This document shows, piece after piece, positions 1 to 12,900 of a stretch of 64,000 bases of DNA (position 1 is the first letter of the stretch; each line of letters opens with the position of its first letter). A program made the translations under genes and the position numbers. The notes below the pieces were generated by a model that was given only the letters and a program-made list of their open reading frames with translations, did no database searches and was not told where the DNA came from. Source of the stretch: Nymphaea colorata (Eukaryota > Streptophyta > Magnoliopsida > Nymphaeales > Nymphaeaceae); assembly GCF_008831285.2 (NCBI RefSeq), contig NC_045141.1:26091315-26155314 (forward strand), read 5' to 3'.

Positions 1-1635
1 ATTAGAGAGGATGGCGGAAGCACGAACGAGGGCGTTCATGGCGCCTGCCTTCTTGTTGTGGTCGTACCCAGGGCGCTTCTCTCTGGAAACGTACACCAGC
101 ATAGGCACCCGCACGTCGACGCCGGAGAGGTCGATCCTATTTTCATCAGGGCCGCCTAAGACAGGGTCGGGGTCAGGTACCTTGGTCATCACCTGAAGGA
201 TACCGGCGTGGTCACCTTTGCTGTGGTCCGGCGACGGCACCAACCACGTCCCCGGCCAGTGCGTACCGTCCGCCATCCACGTCGCCTGTTGAAGGATGGC
301 TGCTGCCTCCGATGCGACCTCCGGGTCGGCGGTTTCTGTCTCCCTAGCGGCCTTTTCCTCTTCCCTGGCGTTGTATGCGTTGGATCGGCGGCGGATGGCG
401 TCGGGGAGACCGTTGATGCGGACCTTCAACTCGTCATACTCTCGCTTGACTCGCCGGCGGTCGCGGACGAAGTCTGGGTCCTTCTTGAAACGGGTGGGGT
501 CGCCGCGGGCCGTGAAGTAGCTCTCGGGGTTTCGGGGGCAAACGTTATGCTTGCGGCAAAAGGGAACCCAGAGGTCGGCGAAGGCGGCGGCCTCCGCCAT
601 GGCCTCGAAAGTTAGGAGGCTGCCACCGTCATCAGAAACATAGCAGGCGAGCTTCTCGACCGGGTACTCGGCGGAGAGAATGGAGAGGATGGTGTTGGCG
701 GTGACGAGAGGAGGCTCCTTTTCGGGGTCCGCGGTGGAGACGAAGACGTCAACGCCGGGGAGGTCAGAGCGGCCGGAAGGGTTGGAAGGGGAAGGGGACT
801 CGAATTTTTCGTGGAGGGCAACGAGGTCGACGGAGCGGTTGACGGGGTTAAGCTTAGGGAGCTGGTCGAGCAGCCATGAGAAGGCGAACCAGAGCTCGCA
901 GACGACGGACATTCCCCAAAGCCACACGGCGTCAGGGTTCGGGTGCTTCACACGCCACATCAAGAAGAAGGCTAGCACCACCAGCCGGGTCGCAATAAGA
1001 AGCCTGCAATTTTTTTTTTTTTTTTGGTTTTCGGAAGCGAATCAGAGTTAGAGAACGAATCTTTGCTAAATTCGTTCGAAAGAATAAAAGTAAAGGTAAA
1101 CTAACCTGTATGGGCTGATAATGGCAGTTGGGATGGAAAGCTTCCTCGTCAGTGGCTTCCATGGCTTGTCAAGGAAAGCTTCCATGCTCACGCTCATGGT
1201 GTCATCATCGACCACGTCATACCCACCACCATGATCACTCGAAGACCAGAAGGCATTCCCATACCCGTAGGTGCCACTGGTCTCAAACAACCACCTGTTG
1301 TGGTCAAAGTCCCCTGTCTGGCTCACGATCATGGACTGACTTGGCTTGAGCCCACCGCTACCACCACCCCCCCTAGCCCCTGCAGTGGTCTGATCATGTT
1401 GGTAGGACGATTTCGAACCATAAGGGCCCTGACCATCCTCTGCCTTGGCTGGCTGGTTGTCTGGGGTGGGGGGCATTACCACCGTATAGTTTATGGGTGT
1501 CGGGAACTCGCCGGAGAATTCGATGTTATCGAGGCTCACAAACCGGCCACTAGACGTCCGCCGGACAAACTTGACGGACGGACTTGGCCGGGGCGGCATG
1601 GCCTTGTTTGAGTCATTGTGGTTTAGTGGGTCCAT
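1..1635 (-). CDS. CSLD: Cellulose synthase-like protein D, pollen (CSLD1/CSLD4) type, 5' part only
   Basis: Family-2 glycosyltransferase of the CSLD group, a membrane enzyme that makes beta-1,4-glucan in tip-growing cells. Exon 1 is 1106-1635 (ATG at 1635-1633) and exon 2 is 1003 down to base 1, where the gene leaves the window; the intron 1004-1105 has GT and AG ends. The 511 visible residues show a Ser/Pro-rich tail with [15 protein letters not shown] and MPPTPDNQP, then [19 protein letters not shown], then [16 protein letters not shown], and two membrane helices at about residues 178-230. Next come [19 protein letters not shown], the first catalytic motif CYVSDDGG, the plant-conserved region, [12 protein letters not shown] and [20 protein letters not shown]. 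The DCD and QxxRW motifs lie off the window. The N-terminus is short and has no RING-type cysteine cluster, as in Arabidopsis CSLD1 and CSLD4 (pollen tube) and unlike CSLD2, 3 and 5. The frame is intact throughout. Family assignment is certain; the subgroup is inferred. Confidence 0.96.
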
Positions 1636-2796
1636 GGCTGGGGAGTTGGTAATAGCTTATTTCCGATGGTATTGAGGTAAGGGGCTGCTGCTCAAGCCTA
1701 ACTGTGGTGGAGATCGGGAAGGAAGAGATTGGAATTCCGTGCCAAGTACTCCTTTTTGACCAAGGCTTAATTTGAAGGAGGAGGACTATTTATTTATTTG
1801 ATCTCCAATAGGAGAAGTAAGAGTTGCATCTCTCAATATAAAGTCGAAAATCCAGCATAGCTCTAGCTCGCTTGTGAAAAAGCAAAAAAGTGTCCAAAAC
1901 TCCTGTCAAGCAGTAAGATCCTCTGATCGATTAATCAAACCTGCAAATTAAACCACGGAAAGGCATGAGCATTGATTTGTTTGGACGCGGTGAAGATATC
2001 TGTCAGACCAATGTCGAAATTATCTTTCATTCAATTTTTGTTGGAGAATATCATAAAAAATACTTCATATTTCTTCTTTTACAATCAAAGTTTATATTGG
2101 ATTATACCTGGTTTTAAGTTTACGCCAACAATACCAGAAGGAAGAATATTGATAGAGAATAACGTTTGCTTAATGAATGGAACAAAAAGAAGCGATTAGA
2201 TGGTCGATCGTAAAGAATTGCATGGTTGATTCTTGCAATATCCTAAAAAGAGTAGTCAGCCTGTTGTTGAAGAAATCAGAATTGCCAATAACGAATTTCC
2301 TTCTGAATTCTGGAAAAAAAAATTGTATGCATATTCTTTCAGAAAGTTTAACATACTTGTTTCATGAAGACAAGCAAGAAAGAAACTAAAGAATTGCTTT
2401 TAAGTTTCAAGACGATGGGAACCTAAACCAACATTCTTCCATGGAAATGAAAGATATTGCTTGCAATAATCAATATTAGAGATCGATAGCATTCTCAGGC
2501 CTCAATTCGATGTGGAAATTATCGATTCCACCTTGATAATTACCAAGAAAAGATTGAAGCTACACGAGGTTTGAATTCTCATCTCCGGATTATGCACGCA
2601 ATTTCCTGATCTTCTTGATTGAATTAGCCAAGTCGCAACCTGCAAAAATGAGAGAAAATTCATCTTACAAATTACATGTCCAGGAACTTCTTGAAAAGAA
2701 GAGAGAAAAATAAAAAGCTGGGAAGCAAAATTTAACTCCAAACCTGCGAAAGTATCAGATCAGATGAGGAGAAAAGTTGCAGGAGTCATCACAGTA

Positions 2797-2823
2797 TAGA
2801 GAGAGAGAGAGAGAGAGAGAGAG
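2797..2823. repeat. (GA)n microsatellite
   Basis: Uninterrupted GA dinucleotide run of about 13 units, in AT-rich intergenic DNA. Confidence 0.9.
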
Positions 2824-4894
2824 CAAGAAGGACGCAGAGAACGGCTATATGTTATTAAAACCCCGTCTTATCACCAAATGGTTTCAACTTCCTCACCAAG
2901 CATGCAATGACTGTGATACCTCTCCATTTCCATAAAAATTACGACATTAGCTTTCATGTAGTAAGGCAAGGACAAAGATACCCAGGGGCAGAGTTGGTAT
3001 AGCCACATTGAAGAATTGAGGGTGATGTCGTGCATGGGACTTAGTTTGGGGGTCATGGAGAAGACGTGATAGTTGGTACCAATGAAAACAGAGCAAATCT
3101 TCTTTCTTCTTTAATTAATTAATTTGGAGTCATGGCATACTTTTTTATGATTTAAAAAAGTAGTATATTAGTTTATGACAGTGACTATGGATTACAACAT
3201 TATTTAGAGATGAAGGTCTTGCCGTCTAGTTGCGGTATACCCCCTTCAATGGACATGTGAAAGGTCCAGCTAGCTAGAATTCGTTTCCAATTTTGCATGC
3301 GAACCTGGATCTAACTCAAATTGAGTCGTCGTGAATGATCGTGCTCACCACGAGAGGGCTAGGCATGCAGAAAAGGAAATCCATGTACTGCTCAACTTGA
3401 GAACAGCAATAACCCAGTAGATCAAACGATAAGTCCCACTGCATGAATGTTTAGGATTGCGAGTCGGCGGTTCTGGATTTGATATCCATCTGGCCAGTTA
3501 GAGCACCGATTCTGTGTGTGTGTGTGTGAGAGAGAGCGTGCGTGCGTCCATGCAACCAACCCACCCTCACTGTCATCACAGTCACACATAAGATTGGTAT
3601 AAAAATGAGAGAACGTCCGTTAAATTTCAGAAGCTCAGATATTATTCCGGCAGAGTAGGTTTTAGCCGACGTACGAGAGGAGAGGGAGAAACGAAGACAA
3701 CTTAGTGTGCAATGAAAGCCACCAGGATTCCATGCATGCACGTCATGTCACGTCATAGTTATAACCCAAAATTGTCTAATTCTTTTCTGAACTCTCGAAT
3801 ATGTCTCCCTGTGGAATTGGCTCGTGAATTTCACTGTCCGCCAATTAATTTTGATGCGTCAAACTCAGCGACTGGATACGTCAAAAAGTCATAATAATTT
3901 TTGATAGTTTTGTTATTATTTCTTGTTTGGACAGTCGGATCTTTTCGCTTCTTACATCAACATCACAGAGTAATTGGACGGAAGTTTGTCCCTGACATAT
4001 CCTTTTTTTGGCTGAAAAAATTAGCAGAAAGCTGGTTCACGATCATGAGACAACAATTGATACAAACAAATTGGACAAACAATAAGAGCTAGATAAGGGT
4101 CATGCGCTTACAGAATATTACCCATATGTTTCTTTAAGAAGAAAATGGTGCAACTTTGGTAGTTTAGTTTGGACATGCATGCTGCACTCATGATTGGTTA
4201 AGAATATATAAATGTAATCAAAAGAGGCATCTTAGAAGGTTGTGTTAGTTTCACATGTGAACTTCACGTACAGAGACTGATCAGTGCTTCAATTCCTTCT
4301 GAAAATTTAGGTAAAAGTAGGAAATCTGATAAGATTGGGAAACGACCCGAGTACTTAAAAAAGAATGGGCAGAGAGAGGGAGCAAACTCTAAGACCAATA
4401 ATCTCAGCCACTCAAGTGAAGTGATGAAAAGGTAGTCAGATTTCTTGTCCAGGGCTCGTCCATTACGCAGATTTCTCTGCCTGAACGCAGAAGAATTAGC
4501 CCAAAACGATAGATGCCACTTGGACATTAATTAAAAGGCTTTTACAAGGGAAAGCCTTTATCTCTTTCTCTCTCTCCATCGGTATGGGGAGGCCAACTGT
4601 TATAATGCAAACCAAAAACACATTTGAGAAGTCGATTTCAAGAATCTACGTTTAAGATCTGCGTCTGCCACACCAGAGTGCAGACGGCAGGGTGGTCATC
4701 GCATCTCACGTGAGAGGGGTGTGTCTATCTGCATGTGATCACTGAGATCTTCTTCACTACACTGTCTGATGTTCAGGGTTTCCTTTATATACACACACAA
4801 GTACATACCTACACATACAATATACCAATCTTAAGTCCTAAAAATTGGTCTTTTTTATGTTTAAAGGAAACGAGATAAAAAACAACATAACACT

Positions 4895-5013
<119 letters not shown>

Positions 5014-5855
5014 TTATGTGATGAAGAGGTTTGGATGGTAATTCAAGTTGCTTGTGAGGTGAGGAGAAAAGCGGGGAAGAAAGTGATACATACATGATGC
5101 ATCAGAAACGATGAAAAGGAGGAATGAAGGTGATAGATGGGAATGGGCTGAATGGCAGAGCTTTTCTGCAACAGTCCCCATATTCGCAACTCCTTCCCCA
5201 AGGCATCCTTCCTTTTTTGCGCGTTAAATTGTTTTAACACTTTTCCTGTTTTCACGTCAGGACGTATTCATCACCGTTTTAGCGTTAGGTATTCTCCTTC
5301 GCGGTGTTTGTATATGCACTTTTTTTAAAGTACTGCTGCTATAAGATTTTAAAGTTACCTGTATCTAACGATATCATGAATTTTAACTGGCACAGAAGTC
5401 TCCTAATATTCAAATAACGGACACAATTGGGAAAAAAAGATACTGAGATGATCCACACGTGGGGCGTGAAGACCGCTGTGAATGTGACCGAACAGTGGAT
5501 GCTGCACACCGTGAAAGCCACGGGACTTTTATTGGCTCTGAAACTTCACCTTTTCCTTTGCTTTTCCTATTTCCATGGCTTCTTGTAATCCAATGTTACT
5601 CTTAAAAGAAATGAGTCTTTCGAAACCAGAACAATAGCAAGAACAAAAGCTTGGAAAGGGCAACCAGTGAACTCTCTCTCTCTCTCCCCTCCCCAAATAG
5701 ATAAGCTCTCAGACACGTACATTGCTACCATTGGCGCTCATGGGGTTACCAGAAGTATCTACTTAGAGAGACTCTCTCTCGCTTTCTCTCGCTCGCTCGT
5801 CCTCTGTGCGCGTGTGGCTGCGTTGGTTTCTTTGCGGAAGAAAGTCGATGCTGCC

Positions 5856-6478
5856 ATGGCTACGGATCTTAGCCTCAACACTGCGGGACAGCAAGAGCGC
5901 GGCCCTCACGCGGGAAGGTGGACATGGAACCCGCGGGCGCCCTGTCTGGAAGCAGATGACACGTGGGAGGCTCGCGCCTTCGCCGAGGACTCCAGCAACC
6001 TAACATGGCCGCCCCGCTCCTACCCTTGCACCTTCTGCAGGAGACAATTCCGGTCGGCCCAGGCCCTCGGCGGCCACATGAACGTCCACCGTCGAGACCG
6101 CGCCCGCCTGCGCCAGCTCTCCCCAGACGCCTCTCCTATCCCTTCCGCGGAAGGCCCCCTTCTTCGCTTTTTGTCGCTCCCGGCGAGCTCGCAGCGCACC
6201 CTGAACCTGGAAGGCCTAGCCTCTGCATGATGTGCACCTTCCCCGGCACCGCCGGCAGCGGCGTGCCTGCATTGTTTAGGCCAAGGATGAGCGGGTGGGA
6301 GAACGCTCCGGCCGCATTTCTCTCTATGTCTCAGTACGTCGCCGGCAATGTAATGCCTGCCTCGCCAGTGCAATTCCTTTCTTCGCCGTCAATATCGGCC
6401 GAGCATGCGATCAAACTGGGTAACTCGGCATTGATTGAAGATCTTGACCTTGAGCTTCGCCTCGGACACAAACCGTAG
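5856..6478 (+). pseudogene. SUPERMAN/RABBIT EARS-like C2H2 zinc-finger repressor gene with a frameshift
   Basis: Single Q-type C2H2 zinc-finger transcriptional repressor, nuclear. From the ATG at 5856 the frame reads MATDLSLNT, then [20 protein letters not shown] followed by [10 protein letters not shown] at residues 51-80. Zinc ligands are C58, C61, H74 and H78, and QALGGH is the plant-specific helix. WPPRSY before the finger and RRDRARLR after it are typical of SUPERMAN and RBE. This frame stops at 6228-6230 after 124 residues. The next frame, open to a TAG at 6476-6478, carries the expected C-terminus ending EDLDLELRLGHKP, an EAR repression motif. One base missing in the C run 6155-6159 explains the switch: with it, the length would be 207 residues, close to Arabidopsis SUPERMAN (204). 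The family is intronless, so an intron is unlikely. It is either a sequencing/assembly error or a real loss that removes the EAR motif. An earlier in-frame ATG at 5667 lies in a non-conserved CT-rich leader, so 5856 is preferred. Confidence 0.85.
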
Positions 6479-9400
6479 AAACTCCATAAATCAAGTCGTT
6501 GGCATCTATATCTTAGCCCGGGCGCTTCAAGTTCATAGCTAACTCCATTGACTGCGATGTAAACGATGGTTTTAACGGGATGTCAAGTTCCAGGAAAGGA
6601 GCGGCCTTCAATATTTCCACTCTTTTTCGTTTTCTCTACTCATTTTTAACTGGTGGTGTTTATGTGGGCGTGAGTACTTCATGTTACGTTTAAACTCGTG
6701 GCTCGTGGAGTCAATTGGTATATATCTGATGGTATGCTTCTTTTTATAATTAACGTTGCAAATGAAAATATAATTGTCAAGCATCACGAACGGAGTACAA
6801 GATTAACGGGCCAACACCAACTTCCGGAGAACAGTTGAATATTCAAAGGAAACAAATTCAGTACTTTATATAGAGCATTTTGTTTTGAAATATATGTTTT
6901 AATAGCGTCACATATTTTTATTCGGAGAACATGGTGTGAAAAGTTGATTGTTATCTGAAAATAACATTTACATCGAAGCATGTTTTAAAAGTTGTGTTTC
7001 AAGAGCACGATATTTTATTTTTATTCAAAATAGCCTGTCATGGGGCACATTCACTTGTTCACGTACTCGACCATGCGGATTAATTGGTCCAACTCCCATT
7101 TTGTAATCAACCGATTGATTTGAATTTTAACTGAACGCCAATTGGAAAGGTTCAATTGTTTCGTAAAATGTTCATGAAAATTAGGATTCTGCATTCGTTT
7201 CATCTTCTCATCGTTTCACACTTCACAGTTTGCAGCGATAGGTTACTTTCACAACAGGGTCACGTGGCCCCTCTTTGCTGGATCGGGGGGCCGTGATGCC
7301 CTAAATTATCACAAGCATAATGTGATAAGGCATATATCACACGCTTCGGATTGAGTTGCCTGTGCGGTTATGAGCACCCAGTAAAAGTAATGGAATATTT
7401 AAGTATGTCCTTTACTGTTCTTTTTAATTTTATTTTTGTCTTCATAAAAAGTTTTCTTGGTTGCAAATTTCATTTCATGCACCAGTATGGCACATATAAA
7501 GCTCTACCCGTGCTGGGGCATTGTCCAGCTCCACTCAAGGCTGCCAAGGGATGTACAAAGGGTTGAACCAAAGTGAGCTCGAATTTGCTCGGTTAAAGTC
7601 GAGCTCAAGCTCAACTAGTTCAAATGAACTTGCTTCATTTACCTTCTATTGGAAATGACCAGCAACAAGACTTTTCAAGTAAGGGAGGGAAGATGGCGAC
7701 TTCTTTTTTGAAACAAAAGATCCTGCATGCATGCCTATTGGGTAGATCAGGTGCTCGAGAAGCCGTTGATCTAAGAATCTGCTCAAACATTTCTTTATTG
7801 GAGCTCATGAAATATAACAACTTACATATACACGTCAAAATCAACATGCCCTTAATCAGCAATATCTGCAGAAGGGGAGAGAGAGAGGGAGAGGCTGTGA
7901 GGTCGTCTTCGAGGCCGTGGGGGTTCGTGTAGCAGGACTGGTTGATTGACCAGTAGCGAGCCGGCTCGTCTCGTCTTTATTTGCTGTGGAGGCGTCTGAT
8001 ATGGCGGACTTTGTGTCCTTTTGAGGCCCCCCTCCTTCCTGACTGCAGGCAGAGCTTGTGCTTGTGGTCTCCCCTCCTTTTCTTGGAATGCGAACGGGGA
8101 AGAGACAAAAAAGTAACGGACTTTTGTCCCGGCTGATGACCACAACACGTAGGTTAACGTGGCCATTGGTAAACGCATCTCTGTCCTCTTCCTTCCGTCG
8201 CCTCCTCCTCCAGTACTCAGCGCAGGCTGCTTTCCTGCAAAGTAACAAATAGGGCGGTCCCCCGGAACTAGATCTTCTTTCAACTCAGATGTGGCCTAAT
8301 TGGTTTCCCTGCACTCGTATTAATCTTTGCATCCAGAGACAGTTACAAAATCGAGGATGAATTCTTGCACTTAAGCTCAAGCATGTGAAAATGCAATGCC
8401 TTGGGCAGTGTACTATGAAAAGCCAGAGAATTTCTCCCACCAAATGCAACCCGATAAATCCACAATTCCTTAATCCTATAACTTAAATAATTAAATCAAT
8501 TAGATAGAATGGCTTATTTTACATCTAGTTTAGTTACTGCCATCAAAATTTTGCTTCGTCAGACTATTAAACATTGGCTCAAAATGAAGTTCATGGGTCA
8601 TCGTTTCGATTTCTTTAACGTTTATACGTACAGGTGCATCTGTGTATGTGAGAGAGAGAGAGACGTAGAGAGAGATCGCCAGTTAACTCAAGGATTTCAT
8701 TAGCAGTAGCAGTTGTTGGGCACGCTTGATTGCGCAGATGGTGCTTTGTAGGTATACCAGCTTTGTTTCACAGTACTAGAAAACTGAGCAAAGAAAATGG
8801 GACCTCTTCTCTGCCAACTTAATTTATCCATCCCAATTAATTTTAAGTGAACAAAAATGTAAAGGTAGTGAAGGAATTCAACTTCCTCGCCGTATATGGC
8901 TTTGAAGATTGATTATTATATAATATTTGAATCGTTCATGACCTAAATCACACTGAAAATAGCAACATGGGGAAACGAGAGAGTTGCACCTGAAAACCGC
9001 CAGATAACCTAGCTGCATGTGGTTGGGGAGGCAAACAATTGGTCGTGGTCTGTGTGAAACTACAGTAGATCTATTAGTATGCTCATCGCATTTTTATCAA
9101 AAATAACACGAAGAAATAATTTCTCAGAATGAAAAGGATGACATATATGATCATGCGACTGGAGAGGCCAGAGGCATCCGACATGAGTAACGAAGAATAT
9201 CATAAAAATTTTCTCGAAGTGCATAAGATTCATGAAAATTTTCAAAGATATCCGTGGAAGTCGAAGAAAATGTCAACGATCGTTTCATTCAAAAATGTTA
9301 CGGTGACCTACCTCTGTTCGATCTGTCGTTTAAAGAACAGAAGTATTCCCATTTCCTCAAACAAAAAAAGGTAGAGGGAGAGAGAAACCAAGGATATTTT

Positions 9401-9894
9401 AGCACAAAAGTATTCCTATTCTATTTTCTCATTATTTTGGTGCAGTTAATTTGTTCAATGTTCATGCCCTACATTTGTCCTCTATATGGTTGAAAAGATC
9501 AGGCTTGAGCCAGATCCTAGTTTTTGCGAGACCAAATTTAGCTGAATTACCAGCTGTGGAAAATACTGGATCAGTTAAACATAACAAAAAAAAACTTTAG
9601 TTCAGCAAGTTTTAAGTGCTTGCACTAATTCTTTTTTAGGCACCGACAGTCCTGAAACCAAGATGATGCATGAAGAAGGGGGCTTCAGTCCTCTAAATAA
9701 AATAAAAGAATGCCCAATCCCTTTAGTGCAGCCAGTTGCTCATGACCATCTGTCTCCTGTCAACACATCCATGTAATTGGAATATCCCTCAAACGACACA
9801 AAAATATTAACTCAATCTTCACCATTGGATCTCTTTAACATGAACGACTCAGACAATTCACATCAAATCTGACGTATCGGGATTTGTTAGCTAC

Positions 9895-9896
<2 letters not shown>

Positions 9897-9925
<29 letters not shown>
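9897..9925. repeat. (AT)n microsatellite
   Basis: Simple TA/AT dinucleotide run of about 14 units. Confidence 0.9.
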
Positions 9926-9927
<2 letters not shown>

Positions 9928-12900
9928 AGTGAGTTGATCATATTTGCAATATGAGGTGCTCATTGTAATTAGGAAGTTTGGATCTATTATGCATATAATG
10001 TAATTACTAAAACCTGATTCATTAAGTCTGTCAGATTTCCTAGAGGTGAGAACAGAGTTCCCCGCCCGGACCCGAACTGCAGAGAGTTTCCAATGCTGCC
10101 AGTTAACCAACTTTGCTCGAGCGGCCAGCAAATGCGGCAGTCCTGAGCACGAACTCTACGGACCAGAGCTAGGACTGGTTAAGATGATCACGTGCACTAG
10201 TTAAATTCGTGGTTTCTGATTTCCCCTTAGCGATTACTTATAACTTGCTGATGACATTTACCATCCATAAAAGGAAGCTTAATTAGACCATGATCTTGAG
10301 GCACCTATAGCAGAACGTACGAGAGTATTTAAACGTAAACTTTTTTTTCCTTAGAATATATTATACAACGAAGATACACAATGGTTATCGAACTCTTGAC
10401 CTTCTTCGACTTGGGTTATATTACAGCATAAGAAACAAATTCTGTTCGGGTTACCACAAATTGCAAACTGCACAGCGGGTCGGATCACTTAGAGCAGACT
10501 GGTTTACCATCTGAATTCATTTATTTATGTGTGTTAGGGTTAAACATACCATTTTCAATCAGAATGCTCATGTGGGCAGAAGGACGTTTAGCCAGTTCCT
10601 GGTTCTGCATCAACCCTGTGCACAAGCCAATGCAGCCCTAGACCCTTAGACCCTGGGGGAAGTGGCTCCCCGTTGTTAAGTGGACTTTTTGGCCACTCTT
10701 CACTGTGCCTGTGGAGCTCTTGACATCAATGGAGTTTATGATCTCATGAACTTTGTATTCCAATAGATCCACCTGTTGGGCAGATGATCATGGTTCGACT
10801 CTCATACGTACGTTACCGCTATTCCTTACAGAATCAAATACACAAAGTGTTCCTAGAGGCAGGTCGCAAGCACATCTATTCCAATGGATCTAACTAAGCC
10901 ATTTTCATTGTTATTTACAATATCTGACTTGTGGGAGACCATGTGAGGCCGGAACTTGAAGAGTTACAGGACAATACCATGTCAAAATTCTTGCTGTAAA
11001 AAGGCAGAGCTGACAGCCGATTCTCCATCTTCAACTAGACACCCTTTGTAACTCCTTACAGTTTTGCTTATAGGTATTGCAACATCTAGAAGTGTTTCGT
11101 ATCAAGAAGTTTTCCATGTTTGGTTTGTACCATTGCATGCTTTCAGTGCCGTCGTCATAAGGGTCAGTACATCGCGTCTTAATTATGAATTTCAGTGCTC
11201 AACAAACAAAACGCTGATGGTTGTTAATGACTTGGCGTTTCACTTGACAATTTATTATGTTCATACACATTATTTGATTTGTTTTTTGGTTCTTAATGAC
11301 ATTTAATGATAGTTTATACGCCCAAAATTACATTCGATCCAGTTTTTTTCTCGTTTGAAAGAAAAGTTCGAAATACTTTGTGCTGCGCCCCGGTTCTTTC
11401 TCATGTTTGTCGATCTTATCTTCTATGTTGACAGAGGATAAAAGAAACCAGATCACCGTTACCCAAATTAATTATTTATAGTGATTTGCAGAATAATTCG
11501 CCAAAATATTAAAGTAGTAGCATATGCAGCAGTAGAATTAATTAATGTTTATATGGCTCATGTACTTGGCATTCCTCAGAACCATATATACTATCGACAG
11601 GGCCCGTCTTTCTTTTCATTCTAGTTGATTGCAATACTGTACCATGCCATTAATCAAATCAGATGGTTCTGTTTCCCTTTCCTTTTTAGCTTATGCGGAA
11701 TCAAAATCCAATAGATTAAGAAAGTTAGAACGAGTGATGAGGAATTCTCCGAAGCATTATAAGGAATAATAGTCCTTTTTCCAAGTGGGATGAGTTCCAT
11801 CTTGCAGTACACAGGTGCAGAAAGGAAAGAAGTTGGGCTTCTTCTTCCATGACTTGGGAGCTATTTAAGAATATTGACCTCGTTGATAGCTAGTCTTGAG
11901 TAGAATAAAGAAGTAACGTACACTTTTCAGTTTGGCCGTCCCACTTGTGTTGTTTCTTTTCTCTCTGTTGTTCCGAAAGTAGCTATTTTAACATCAGCTG
12001 TAAAGGAACTTCCATCTCTTGTTCAAATTCTAATTTTATTGGCATGTAGAGGCTTTGGAGAAACTTATTGACGTTCAAAATTGTAATTTTTCATAGCAGA
12101 AAATTGTGCGAAAGGAATTATCATTGTTTAGCGGAAAAATATGGCAAATTTTTGGATGGCATTTCATGAAAAGCGGATTCACTAATCCGGCCTGGTCTGC
12201 AACATATGCTGATTAGTTGATCTCAACCCGAATTGATGAATAGATGCGAAAGACACAGTGCCGTTTGTATTCCTTTGCCGCTAATTTTGGTTCACAACAA
12301 GGCTTACCAGGCAAACGAGCGGCATATACATCTACCGGTACTGCGTTGCTAATTAAACTCACTGTACATCCGCCAGGACATGTGTATCCTGTGATCTCCT
12401 TGCTGAAAGAATGCAAGTTTTTTGCAGCTTTTGTTTTCTGTTTGGATTACTTGATTCTTGATTATTTTAAATTACATTTCTCTGTCTAGGCATCTTATAT
12501 ATGTATATCAATTTCCCTCTTTGCATATATATATATATATGTATATATGCACAAGTAGTCACGTCAGATGTGCTTTCTTGTCATTTAGTAGATTCATACC
12601 TAGACATTGACAACATTGGAGCAAAGCACCATTTTGTCCCTCCGTTAATTACCTAAAAATATTGACTAATATTATGCCGTTGGTGCAGACTATTCTCTGT
12701 TTTTAAATCCATATTGTCTAAGATCAGCACTTAATTACTCCACATGCTGCCATTTTAAAAGCAGGAAGATTCTATTCAATCTAAATCATCACCTAATTAA
12801 TGAAAACCATGTGTTTTAGAGGTGACAACGCAATCTCTACCTACTGTGGATTCACAATTGACAGTAGCGATGTCAGATTACTTTCAGAACGTCATTCGAA

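Noticed and set aside
12-1675. Plus-strand frames over the CSLD exons
   Set aside because: They are shadows of the minus-strand CSLD, which is continuous in one frame with correct splice sites.
7560-7625. GAGCTCGAA-rich sequence resembling common plant repeat ends
   Set aside because: Too short and diverged to define an element; no terminal repeats or target duplication found.
7852-8283. Two overlapping minus-strand frames of 130-143 residues in a GC-richer patch
   Set aside because: Low-complexity Ser/Pro/Arg composition and no known motif. Two frames are open at once, which suggests composition and not coding.
10390-10410. TCTTGACCTT near 10393, resembling a TAS3 tasiRNA core
   Set aside because: Only about ten bases match, with no flanking miR390 sites or phasing evidence.
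10780-10805. GGTTCGACTCTCA, resembling a tRNA T-arm
   Set aside because: No matching T-stem, anticodon arm or acceptor stem around it. No tRNA was found in the window.
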